From: JAAYJR01 sp964611525
GTDB taxonomy: Bacteria; Bacteroidota; Bacteroidia; Bacteroidales; Prolixibacteraceae
Direction of reading: 5' to 3'
Length of the DNA: 64,000 bases
NCBI GenBank assembly: GCA_964611525.1
Contig: CAZTAL010000120.1
Span: 1-64,000 of the forward strand
Of this stretch, positions 24,042 to 32,670 are shown in pieces. The translations under genes were made by a program, and so were the position numbers. How positions within the stretch are numbered: the first letter of the stretch is position 1; each line of letters begins with the position of its first letter. The notes beneath the pieces were generated by a model, which was not told the DNA's origin, ran no database searches, and was given only the letters and a program-made list of their open reading frames with translations.

Positions 24042-25796
24042 ATGAAAAATCTCAATTTTAAGCCTTTTATCTTTGTTGTCATAGTTGCTGTGCTTTTTTC
24101 GGGTTGCGCAGGGCTGAATAAAATGAAAAAAAATGCTGACCAGATTCAGTTCAATGTAACACCCGAAGTCCTTGAAACTCATGCAGGTGATATAGATGTA
24201 GCTATAAATGGTAAATTTCCTTCAAAATATTTTATTAAAAAAGCTACTCTTACAGCTACGCCTGTTCTAAAATATGAAGGCGGTGAAACTGAATTCGAAC
24301 CGGTAACCCTGCAGGGCGAAAAAGTACAGGCAAATAATAAAGTGATAAGTTATAGTGCAGGAGGATCATTTAGTTATAAAGATGCTGTAGACTACTCAGA
24401 AACAATGAGGTTATCAGAGCTTTATATGAACATGACCGCTTCGAAAGGTACAAAAAGCGTTGATTTCACTCCGGTAAAGATTGCCGATGGCGTAAATGCC
24501 ACGAGTACTATGGTTGCCAATACCCCGAAAGCCATACTCGGAGTTCGCCGTGAAGTTAATAATACCGGAAAATATGACCCGAATATTGATCCGTTTCAAA
24601 GAATTGTTCCTGATGAAGTTCTTGCTGATATTCACTATCTTATCAACAGAGCAAATCTTCGCGAAGAAGAAATCACGGCTGAAGATGTAAGAAAACTTTT
24701 GGAATACACTAAAAAAGCTGACACAGAAGAAAATATCGACCTTAAAAATGTAGAGATTTCCGCGTATGCTTCACCCGATGGGCCTATCGACTTTAATACT
24801 GATTTGGCAGGTGACCGTAAGAACAGCTCCTCGGATTTTCTTGCGGGAAAATTAAAGGAACTGGGAATAGATATAAATCCAAGAACCAAGTATACGCCTG
24901 AAGACTGGCAAGGATTTCAGGAACTTGTACAGGAATCAAATATTCAGGATAAAGAATTAATTCTGAGGGTCCTTTCCATGTATACAGATCCCGTAGTACG
25001 CGAACGTGAAATAAAGAATCTCTCAGAAACTTTTACTGTACTGGCAAACGATATATTACCTAAATTGCGCCGTGCCAAACTGCTAACCAGTGTTGAACTA
25101 ATAGGAAAAAGCGATGAGGAATTGATGTCACTGGCCAAATCAGACCCTGCCTCCCTGAATCCGGCAGAGTTACTTTATGCAGCAACCTTATTCAAAGATC
25201 TGAACGATCAACTTTCTATTTATAGGTCTTTTATCAAAGTTTATCCCGATGACTGGAGGGGACCGAATAATGCAGGGTATGTTCTTGTCAAACAATCGAA
25301 ATACAATGAAGCGAAACCTCTGCTCGAAAAAGCAGAAACGCTGAAAAACGATGAAAAGATTATTAAAAATAACCTGGGTGCAATTGCTATTTATGAGGAT
25401 AATATCTCACAAGCCGAAACCCTGCTTGGTGCAGCTTCAGGTGCTGGCGACGAAGTTGATTATAACCAGGGAATAGTAAGTCTTAAAAAAGCTGATTACC
25501 AACAGGCAGTAAGATATTTCAGTGATTTTGAAGACCCCAATACAGCTCTTGCCAAAATGCTTACAGGAAATAACAGTGGCGCACTAAGGGATCTGGAAGC
25601 TTATGACCGTCCAAATTGTGCAAAGAAAGAATATTTAAAAGCTGTTGTTGGCGCACGCACAGCTAAAGAAAATCTTTTGTTCGACAGCTTGGAAAAAGCT
25701 TGTGATATTAATCCTGAACTGAAGACCACGGCAAGGACTGATATTGAATTTGCTAAATACTTCGATAATCCGAAATTTAAAGATATAACTGACTAA
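24042..25796 (+). CDS. TPR lipoprotein with OmpA-like-related middle region
   Basis: The 584-residue protein has a signal peptide ending in the lipobox LFSGC (Cys22), so it is probably anchored in the outer membrane or facing the periplasm. Residues 30-200 are beta-rich. Residues about 240-300 contain NVEISAYASPDGPIDFNTDLAGDR, which resembles the variant OmpA-family segment with YASPDG seen in Bacteroidota surface proteins. Residues about 375-560 hold TPR-like helical repeats (NAGYVLVKQSKYNEAKPLLEKAE). It may be a structural or scaffold lipoprotein. No enzyme motif is present. It is flanked by a promoter and a clear terminator, so it is monocistronic. Confidence 0.75.
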   Translation: MKNLNFKPFIFVVIVAVLFSGCAGLNKMKKNADQIQFNVTPEVLETHAGDIDVAINGKFPSKYFIKKATLTATPVLKYEGGETEFEPVTLQGEKVQANNKVISYSAGGSFSYKDAVDYSETMRLSELYMNMTASKGTKSVDFTPVKIADGVNATSTMVANTPKAILGVRREVNNTGKYDPNIDPFQRIVPDEVLADIHYLINRANLREEEITAEDVRKLLEYTKKADTEENIDLKNVEISAYASPDGPIDFNTDLAGDRKNSSSDFLAGKLKELGIDINPRTKYTPEDWQGFQELVQESNIQDKELILRVLSMYTDPVVREREIKNLSETFTVLANDILPKLRRAKLLTSVELIGKSDEELMSLAKSDPASLNPAELLYAATLFKDLNDQLSIYRSFIKVYPDDWRGPNNAGYVLVKQSKYNEAKPLLEKAETLKNDEKIIKNNLGAIAIYEDNISQAETLLGAASGAGDEVDYNQGIVSLKKADYQQAVRYFSDFEDPNTALAKMLTGNNSGALRDLEAYDRPNCAKKEYLKAVVGARTAKENLLFDSLEKACDINPELKTTARTDIEFAKYFDNPKFKDITD

Positions 25797-25815
25797 TAGT
25801 TTCTTTTAAAAGAAT

Positions 25816-25849
25816 AAAGGGCAGTCGACAAAAGGTTGCCCTTTTTTTA
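25816..25849 (+). terminator. Rho-independent terminator after the TPR lipoprotein gene
   Basis: An 8-bp perfect stem (AAAGGGCA / TGCCCTTT) with a 13-nt loop is followed by a run of T. It lies 20 bp after the stop codon. Confidence 0.85.
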
Positions 25850-25857
25850 TATTTTAC

Positions 25858-25968
25858 ACGAGTTCGGTATAAAAACTAAAATTTTTATGTCTTTTGTATA
25901 TAATTGAAAATCAGTTTGATAAATTTTACTAATTTGTCTGAAAAACTCGCGAAGCGCCTTTTTAGACT
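25858..25968 (+). repeat. 111-bp interspersed repeat, copy 2
   Basis: This is the plus-strand partner of the copy at 18700-18810, about 88% identical and gap-free. It starts right after the terminator of the TPR gene and ends 184 bp before the M23 gene. As at the other site, it lies between two genes of the same direction as itself. The following 180 bp are AT-rich with no recognised feature. Confidence 0.8.
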
Positions 25969-26152
25969 AAACTCTTATATTAATTAGCAAATAAAATACA
26001 AAAAAATCTGTTTATATATATCAGGCGCTTCTACCGGGAAAATCATAAACATATTGTCTATGTAAAAGATTAATAACAGAAAATAAGCCCGCGAAGCAGC
26101 AAAGTAAATAGTAAATATTAAATTTCAAAGGTCCTTAAATCAAACTTTAATA

Positions 26153-27430
26153 ATGACGAAAAATCAAAAATTATATTCAGGCGCCGCCATTCTTTTGATA
26201 ACAATAGTATGTATCACTTATATAGTAGTAAAAAAAGGACAACAACAAGATAATAATGAAAGTTTACCAGACCAAAAGATTAAAATACCTGAAGCAACAT
26301 TAATGTACGGATTGCCGGCAGATTCATTCATCATAGAAAATGGTACCGTAAAACCTAACCAGCATTTAAGTGATATATTAAGCACAGCTGGCGTTGGGAT
26401 GGGCATAATTGACCAAATTGCCAGAAAGTCAAAGCTAGTTTTTGATGTACGAAAAATAAAAAGTGGAAATAATTACTCAATTTTCAAAAAGCAGGATTCA
26501 TTAAAAAGAGCATGCTATTTCATTTACGAAAACTCGGCTACCGATTATTATGTTTTCGAGCTGTTAGATTCCCTAAGGATCATTCACGGCGAAAAAAATA
26601 TTAAAGTTCACCGCAGGAAAGCCAATGGCGTGATTAATACTTCCTTATGGAATGCTATGAAGGATAATGATCTGGATCCGATACTCGCAATAGAGCTTTC
26701 CGATATTTTTGCATGGACTATTGACTTTTTTGCAATACAAAAAGGCGACCGCTTCAGGGTAATATATGATGAGCTGTTTGTGGATTCAACTTATATAGGT
26801 ATTGGCGATATTTATGCAGTTCAATTTGACCATTATGGCGAAAAAAATTATGCTTTCCGTTTTTACCAAAATGACAGACATGACTTTTTCGATGAAACGG
26901 GCGTAAGTCTTAGAAAAGCATTTTTAAAAGCGCCATTGAAATATCCCCGTATCAGCTCAAGATTTTCCTACAGCCGGATGCATCCTATTTTGCGGATTCG
27001 TCGGCCACATTTAGGCGTTGATTATGCTGCCCCGCGAGGCACTCCTGTGCTGAGCATCGGTGACGGGACAGTGATTGCACGCGCATATCAGCGAGGAGGT
27101 GGTGGAAATTATATCAAAATCAAACATAATTCAGTTTATACTACCGTTTATATGCACCTTTCAGGCTTTGCTAAAGGAATTCATACCGGTGCACGGGTAA
27201 AACAGAGACAGATAATTGGGTATGTAGGTTCGACCGGACTATCGACCGGACCACACCTTGATTTCAGGGTATTTAAAAACGGCAAAGCCTTCGATCCGCT
27301 AAAAGTTGAAGCGCCACCGGTTGAACCTGTCAGTAAAGAAAACTTACCAATATATACCCATATAAAAGATTCACTAATGGCCGAGCTTCATAAAATCCGG
27401 TGGGAACAAATGCTGGCAAGTACTGAATAA
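26153..27430 (+). CDS. M23-family peptidase with HxD in place of the HxH motif
   Basis: The 425-residue protein has one N-terminal membrane segment (9-26), a middle region of about 230 residues, and a C-terminal M23 (LytM-like) domain at about 265-385. Zinc and catalytic residues His286 and Asp290 (HLGVDYAAP) and His335 (YMHLSGF) are present. The final motif is PHLD (His368, Asp370) where most active peptidases have HxH, so one zinc ligand is changed to Asp. M23 enzymes cut peptidoglycan cross-bridges; degenerate ones act as activators of amidases. It faces the periplasm. The gene ends 2 bp from the convergent sulfatase gene. Confidence 0.85.
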   Translation: MTKNQKLYSGAAILLITIVCITYIVVKKGQQQDNNESLPDQKIKIPEATLMYGLPADSFIIENGTVKPNQHLSDILSTAGVGMGIIDQIARKSKLVFDVRKIKSGNNYSIFKKQDSLKRACYFIYENSATDYYVFELLDSLRIIHGEKNIKVHRRKANGVINTSLWNAMKDNDLDPILAIELSDIFAWTIDFFAIQKGDRFRVIYDELFVDSTYIGIGDIYAVQFDHYGEKNYAFRFYQNDRHDFFDETGVSLRKAFLKAPLKYPRISSRFSYSRMHPILRIRRPHLGVDYAAPRGTPVLSIGDGTVIARAYQRGGGGNYIKIKHNSVYTTVYMHLSGFAKGIHTGARVKQRQIIGYVGSTGLSTGPHLDFRVFKNGKAFDPLKVEAPPVEPVSKENLPIYTHIKDSLMAELHKIRWEQMLASTE

Positions 27431-27432
27431 TT

Positions 27433-28860
27433 TTAATCTTCTGATTTATAAAGAGGATTTGGCTTTGGAAGTTTAGCGCCTGTCTCTTCCAATTTTGTGT
27501 CAAGAATGTGTCTGAGCTCCTTTGTTTTTTCAGGAAAACGTCCTGAGATATCCGTTGTTTCTCCCGGATCTTCATCCAGGTTAAACAGCTCTGAACGATC
27601 ATCCTCATAATAAATAATCAGTTTCCATTCTCCTTTTCGCAAAGCTGATCCGGGTTCCCATGCGCTGCCATGATAATGAGGATAATGCCAGAAAAGTTCA
27701 TCCCTTTTTATACTGCCTTTATCATTTAATATCGGCAGCAAATTTTCTCCATCGTTTGAATTATGATCTATCCCTGCAAGATTTAACACAGTTGTAAAAT
27801 AGTCCATACTTATTGCCGGTTGATCCGTTACCCTCCCCGGTTCCTTAATTTCAGGACCCGCAATTATTAACGGAACACGGATACCTCCTTCATAACACCA
27901 ACCCTTCCCTGCACGTAGTGGACCATTGCTGGTAGGAGCATTTTTTCGATAAAGAGTGGAAAGTCCGCCATTATCACTCGTAAAAATAATCCAGGTCTTA
28001 TCCTCCAAATCATTTTCTTTTAGCTTTTGTATCAAACGACCCACATTTTCGTCCATGGCTTCCACCATTGATGCAAAAGCAGGATTTTCCTGGACAAGTT
28101 TAGTCCAGCCATCTCCTTCCTTTCTATGTGGCACCTCATTCAGATTTAAGCTTCTCCGCTTTTCTTTGTACTTTTCATAATGCCCCATGGCTGGTTGTAT
28201 TGGCGTATGAACAGTGTAAAAAGCTAAATACAGCAAAAAAGGATCATCTCTGTTTTCTCTGATAAAGTTAATACCCTCATCAGTCAGCCGGTCGGTAAGA
28301 TATTCCCCTTCCTTTCCATCCTTAAGCTTAGGATTCTTGTAAGGTGAATAATAACCTCCCGGAGGACTACCACGGTGATGACCTCCAATATTTATATCAA
28401 ATCCCTGGTCTTCAGGAAAAAATCCTTTATCACCCAAATGCCATTTCCCTATAAAACAAGTTTTATAACCTTTCCCTTTCAGTTTTTCAGCCAGAGTCTC
28501 TTCCTCCAGAGCCAGTTCGGATCTGTCCTGCGGACCCAATAAACGGCGATCCTGAGGATCACTGCCTGGAATCCAGTCAGTAATACCTACCCTGTTAGGA
28601 TGTTTCCCTGTCATGAGTGCCGCCCTCGTGGGACTACAAACGGGATTGGCAGAATATGCCTGTGTAAAACGGACACCGTTCTCCGCCAGTTGGTCAATGT
28701 TGGGAGTTTCATAGAAACTTTCGTCATAATTGCATTTTATATCTGCCCAACCCAGATCGTCGACCACGATAAAAACAAAATTCGGAGATTCTTTTTTAGT
28801 AACGCAAGAAGATAAATAAATAAAGATAAACACTAATAAAAAAGGGAACTTTTTTAACAT
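27433..28860 (-). CDS. Type I sulfatase lipoprotein
   Basis: The 475-residue protein belongs to the formylglycine-dependent sulfatases. It carries metal-binding VVDDLGWAD (Asp34, Asp35) and the maturation motif CSPTRAALMTG with Cys75, which must be oxidised to formylglycine by an anaerobic or aerobic maturase encoded elsewhere. FTSDNGG and GKWHLGDKG are further family blocks. The signal peptide ends in LSSC (Cys19), a probable lipobox. The substrate is probably a sulfated polysaccharide, but subfamily cannot be set by eye. It is separated from the main glycan region and stands alone beside sucCD. Confidence 0.9.
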   Translation of the reverse strand: MLKKFPFLLVFIFIYLSSCVTKKESPNFVFIVVDDLGWADIKCNYDESFYETPNIDQLAENGVRFTQAYSANPVCSPTRAALMTGKHPNRVGITDWIPGSDPQDRRLLGPQDRSELALEEETLAEKLKGKGYKTCFIGKWHLGDKGFFPEDQGFDINIGGHHRGSPPGGYYSPYKNPKLKDGKEGEYLTDRLTDEGINFIRENRDDPFLLYLAFYTVHTPIQPAMGHYEKYKEKRRSLNLNEVPHRKEGDGWTKLVQENPAFASMVEAMDENVGRLIQKLKENDLEDKTWIIFTSDNGGLSTLYRKNAPTSNGPLRAGKGWCYEGGIRVPLIIAGPEIKEPGRVTDQPAISMDYFTTVLNLAGIDHNSNDGENLLPILNDKGSIKRDELFWHYPHYHGSAWEPGSALRKGEWKLIIYYEDDRSELFNLDEDPGETTDISGRFPEKTKELRHILDTKLEETGAKLPKPNPLYKSED

Positions 28861-28971
28861 GGCATAATACTATTTAAATTTTAAAAATATTCCTTTATTG
28901 TCTGAATATTAATAAATATAATCTGAAATTAAACCTATTGACATAAAAAAAATTCCGCTAAACGATTTAAA

Positions 28972-29847
28972 TCATGACTCACAGAGTTTCTCTTTCACCA
29001 ATAGGGGTATTTCCCCTGGTTCTTTGGCAACGGGAACACCCGCTGCATTAAAAGCTTCGATTTTTTCTTCAGCTGTACCTGAACCAGTTAAGATAATTGC
29101 TCCGGCATGCCCCATCCTTTTATCGGCGGGGGCTGTCTGGCCAGCAACAAAGGCAACGACCGGTTTGGTAATATTTTTTTTTATAAACAGGGCTGCCTGT
29201 TCTTCAGCATCTCCTCCGATCTCTCCTATTAAAACAATAGCATTGGTTCCCGGATCTTTTTGATACATAATCAGCAAATCAATAAAGTACAAACCTGCTA
29301 CCGGATCACCGCCTACTCCGACACAGGTCGACTGTCCCATGCCCTCTTTGGTAAGCATATCTACTACTTCGTATGTAAGTGTTCCCGAACGTGATATCAA
29401 TCCTGTATTACCTTTCCTGAAAATATTCCCCGGTAAAATGCCAATCAAACTTTCACCCGGCGTGATAAGTCCGGGACAATTAGGACCAATTAGTTTTGTA
29501 TTATTACGTTTAAGTACAGTTATTACCTTCATCATATCCTGCACAGGAATACCTTCCGTTATACACACTATCAGTTCAACTCCGGCATAGCTGGCTTCCA
29601 TAATAGCATCGGCAGCAAACGGAGCAGGAACAAAAATAACTGATGAATTGCCGCCGGTATCTCTTACGGCATCTTCAACAGTATTAAAAACCGGGACCCC
29701 GTGTACTTCAACCCCTCCCTTGCCAGGTGATACACCGCCGACAATATTTGTTCCGTACTCTTTCATATTATTAGTATGAAAGGCACCGTCACGACCGGTA
29801 ACTCCCTGAACAATCAATTTAGTGTCCTTATTTATAAGTATACTCAT
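28972..29847 (-). CDS. sucD: Succinyl-CoA ligase alpha subunit
   Basis: The 291-residue protein shows the CoA-binding N-terminus (LIVQGVTGRDGAFHTNNM), GPNCPGLITPGESLIGI and the phosphohistidine motif KRMGHAGAII. With SucC it interconverts succinyl-CoA and succinate with nucleotide triphosphate synthesis, in the citric acid cycle. It lies 103 bp downstream of sucC, and the pair is probably one transcript. Full family length, no anomalies. Confidence 0.96.
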   Translation of the reverse strand: MSILINKDTKLIVQGVTGRDGAFHTNNMKEYGTNIVGGVSPGKGGVEVHGVPVFNTVEDAVRDTGGNSSVIFVPAPFAADAIMEASYAGVELIVCITEGIPVQDMMKVITVLKRNNTKLIGPNCPGLITPGESLIGILPGNIFRKGNTGLISRSGTLTYEVVDMLTKEGMGQSTCVGVGGDPVAGLYFIDLLIMYQKDPGTNAIVLIGEIGGDAEEQAALFIKKNITKPVVAFVAGQTAPADKRMGHAGAIILTGSGTAEEKIEAFNAAGVPVAKEPGEIPLLVKEKLCES

Positions 29848-29950
29848 ATTATTCGTATTTTACCGAGACAATTCAATATAAACATTATTTGACTTGTTGG
29901 TTGATCAATTTTCATTGCTGTTATACCCTGCCTGCTAATATTTGTTTCTA

Positions 29951-31081
29951 TTATTTTATCAATCCTATAGCTTTTTGAGCTGCTTCTCTCATAGTTGACA
30001 CGGTAAGAAGCCCATATTTATTTATAATTGCCTGTCCTTCTGTTGCATTTGTACCGGACAGCCGTATTACTATCGGTATATCCATATTAATCTCTTTAAG
30101 TGCAGCCACTAATCCCCTCGCCACATCATCACAACGGGTTATTCCCCCGAAAATATTTATCAACACTGATCTGACATTCCCGTCACCCAGAAGAATATTC
30201 ATGGCATCCACCACTTTTTGCGGACTTGATGATCCACCGATATCAAGGAAATTAGCCGGCTCACCTCCATAAAGCTTGATCATATCCATAGTTGCCATAG
30301 CCAGTCCGGCACCATTTACCATGCATCCTATATTACCATCGAGTTGAATATATGATAACCCTTTTTCTTTGGCCTCTATCTCTTTTTTATCCTCTTCTGT
30401 GATTTCCCGCATAGCCAAAATCTCCGGCTGACGAAAAAGTGCATTATCATCAAAATTCATTTTACTGTCAACCGCTATCAACTTTCCTTCGGAAGTTAAT
30501 GCCAGTGGATTAATTTCTGCCAGGGTCGCATCAGTTTCTGCATATAAATGATATAGTCTGATCAAAATTGTAACAGCCTGACGAATTTGGTTTGGGTCGC
30601 GGAAAAGTTTAAAAGCAATATTTCTCGCTTGCCACTCCATTAACCCAAGGACAGGATCAATACTCATCCTGATGATCTTCGATGGAGAGGACTTGGCTAC
30701 TTCTTCTATTTCAATGCCACCTTCCTCACTTACCATAAGAGTAACCGATTTTGTGTTTCTATCATTGACCAATCCGATATAATACTCATTTTCAATGTCA
30801 ACAGCATCGGCTATCAGAACTTTCTCAACTCTCATTCCTTTAATGTCCATGCCTAAAATTTCCCTGGTAATCTCCATTACACCGGATTTAGTTTTCGCCA
30901 GTTTAATCCCGCCGACCTTACCCCGACCTCCTGAATGTATTTGTGCTTTAACAATCCTGACCTTGCTATCATCAGGTATTTTTTCTTCAACTTCCTTTGT
31001 CGAATAACACAATTCTGCATCCGGAACAGGGATACCGAATCTTTTAAATAAATTTCGAGACTGATATTCGTGTATTTTCAC
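29951..31081 (-). CDS. sucC: Succinyl-CoA ligase beta subunit
   Basis: The 376-residue protein begins KIHEYQSRNLFKRFGIPVP, the start of the ATP-grasp domain, and contains EINPLALTSEGKLIAVDSK, GAGLAMATMDMIKLYGG and NFLDIGGSS. It binds nucleotide and forms the catalytic complex with SucD. The start appears to be GTG at 31081, giving the normal N-terminus. The 260-bp gap upstream separates it from the divergent kdsD-like gene and should contain both promoters; only a weak plus-strand -7 (TATTTTTA at 31317) was noticed. Confidence 0.95.
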   Translation of the reverse strand: MKIHEYQSRNLFKRFGIPVPDAELCYSTKEVEEKIPDDSKVRIVKAQIHSGGRGKVGGIKLAKTKSGVMEITREILGMDIKGMRVEKVLIADAVDIENEYYIGLVNDRNTKSVTLMVSEEGGIEIEEVAKSSPSKIIRMSIDPVLGLMEWQARNIAFKLFRDPNQIRQAVTILIRLYHLYAETDATLAEINPLALTSEGKLIAVDSKMNFDDNALFRQPEILAMREITEEDKKEIEAKEKGLSYIQLDGNIGCMVNGAGLAMATMDMIKLYGGEPANFLDIGGSSSPQKVVDAMNILLGDGNVRSVLINIFGGITRCDDVARGLVAALKEINMDIPIVIRLSGTNATEGQAIINKYGLLTVSTMREAAQKAIGLIK

Positions 31082-31342
31082 TTTAATATAACTTAATTCA
31101 ATAACCGGTAATAATAATAAATTATTTTTAAATGGAGTTTTAACCCTTTAAAAATAATTTCTCAGAATATTCACGCTTTAGTCCCAAATCATAAGTTTGT
31201 TTATAATATCCCCCTGATTTGTTAAACTTGCCTTGTCAATAGTCATTTACCCGAAAATAGTGAATTAAATCAGTAAACCATTAAGGATTAATGATTGAAA
31301 GGTTAATTTTTTCATGTATTTTTACAAAAAATTTTTGAGTTA

Positions 31343-32002
31343 ATGGAATACCTGATTAGAAAAGTCATTGAGCAGGAAGCTAATGCAATTGAGAATATTC
31401 CTGTCCGGGAAGATTTTAACACCGCAATAAATCTCATTTACAAACAGGTTCATAAAAAAAAAGGCAAGTTAGTGGCCAGTGGAATGGGTAAAGCAGGACA
31501 AATTGCACTGAACATCGCTACTACATTTAGTTCCACCGGTACTCCGGCAGTATTTTTACATCCAAGTGATTCACAGCATGGTGATTTGGGGGTGATACAG
31601 GAAAACGACATTCTCCTTCTTATTTCCAATTCCGGTAAAACCAGAGAAATACTGGAATTGGTAGATTTAGCTGAAAATTTATACCCTGGTCTGCCATTGA
31701 TTGTCATCTCGGGAAATCCGGACAGTGCCTTGTCTAAATGTGCTGATGCATTTATTTTTACCGGAAATCCGGATGAAGTATGCCCCCTCGGTCTCACCCC
31801 CACCACCTCTACAACAGTTATGACAGTAATAGGTGATGCTCTGGTTGTTGCAATGATGACAAAGATAGAGTTCACAAGTGAAGATTACGCTAAGCGTCAT
31901 CACGGAGGCTATCTGGGTGATAAATCCCGGAATCAGTGTCTGAAAACAAAAAAATTTCAAACTATTAATTCTGATACTAAAACAACAAAACGGGAAAAAT
32001 AA
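31343..32002 (+). CDS. kdsD: Arabinose-5-phosphate isomerase, SIS domain only
   Basis: The 219-residue protein has the KdsD/KpsF SIS domain: ASGMGKAGQIALNIATTFSSTGTPAVFLHPSDSQHGDLG, written here as adjoining blocks GMGKAGQIALNIA and HPSDSQHGDLG, then ISNSGKTREIL and the C-terminal HHGGYLG. E. coli KdsD adds two CBS domains, which are absent here; SIS-only isomerases of this type are known from Bacteroides. It converts ribulose 5-phosphate to arabinose 5-phosphate for Kdo of lipopolysaccharide. A basic C-terminal tail follows. The isochorismatase-like gene begins 9 bp downstream, so they share a transcript. Confidence 0.88.
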   Translation: MEYLIRKVIEQEANAIENIPVREDFNTAINLIYKQVHKKKGKLVASGMGKAGQIALNIATTFSSTGTPAVFLHPSDSQHGDLGVIQENDILLLISNSGKTREILELVDLAENLYPGLPLIVISGNPDSALSKCADAFIFTGNPDEVCPLGLTPTTSTTVMTVIGDALVVAMMTKIEFTSEDYAKRHHGGYLGDKSRNQCLKTKKFQTINSDTKTTKREK

Positions 32003-32011
32003 CTATCAATT

Positions 32012-32554
32012 ATGCGTATTAAAAAACAAAACACTCTTGGCCTCATTATCGATATCCAGGAAAAACTTTTTCCTGTGATGTATAAAAAAAATGAACTACT
32101 TGATAACTGCAAAATACTAATTCAGGGCTTAACCGAACTCCAACTTCCATTGCTTGTAACACAACAATATACAAAAGGACTTGGCGAAACCATAGAAGAG
32201 ATAAAATCTGTTATCCCTTCTTTCACTTTTATCGAAAAAAGAGAATTTAGCTGTTGTGATAACCATGATTTTAAAAAAAAATTAAATGACCTACAGGCAA
32301 AAAATATTATTATATGTGGTATCGAAACACATGTTTGTGTACTTCAAACAGCAATTGATCTGAAAGATGCTGGTCTGAATCCCGTTGTTGTGATGGACTG
32401 TGTTTCATCACGAATACCGGAAAGTAAAGAGCTGGCAAAAGAACGATTTAGACAAGAAGAGATCTTAATGACTTCTGCTGAATCCGTCTTGTTCGAATTA
32501 ACCCGTTCATCTGCTCTTCCCGAATTCAAAATTATTTCGAAACTTGTAAAATAA
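32012..32554 (+). CDS. Isochorismatase-like cysteine hydrolase
   Basis: The 180-residue protein matches the isochorismatase-like hydrolases of the YcaC branch. The catalytic triad is visible as Asp14 (LIIDIQEKLF), Lys76 (IEKREFS) and Cys109 (GIETHVCVLQTA). Members hydrolyse amides or N-carbamoyl compounds, and the specific substrate is unknown. It is cytoplasmic and lies immediately downstream of the kdsD-like gene, but no metabolic link between the two is evident. Confidence 0.88.
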   Translation: MRIKKQNTLGLIIDIQEKLFPVMYKKNELLDNCKILIQGLTELQLPLLVTQQYTKGLGETIEEIKSVIPSFTFIEKREFSCCDNHDFKKKLNDLQAKNIIICGIETHVCVLQTAIDLKDAGLNPVVVMDCVSSRIPESKELAKERFRQEEILMTSAESVLFELTRSSALPEFKIISKLVK

Positions 32555-32670
32555 ACTTCCCTGCTGACGGTTGTTTACAGTTTGTTAATAAAGAAATAAA
32601 CAAAAAGATGCCGTTTAAATGGAAAAATCATAATTTATCAGGACAAAAATAAATCATAAAACCATAATAA

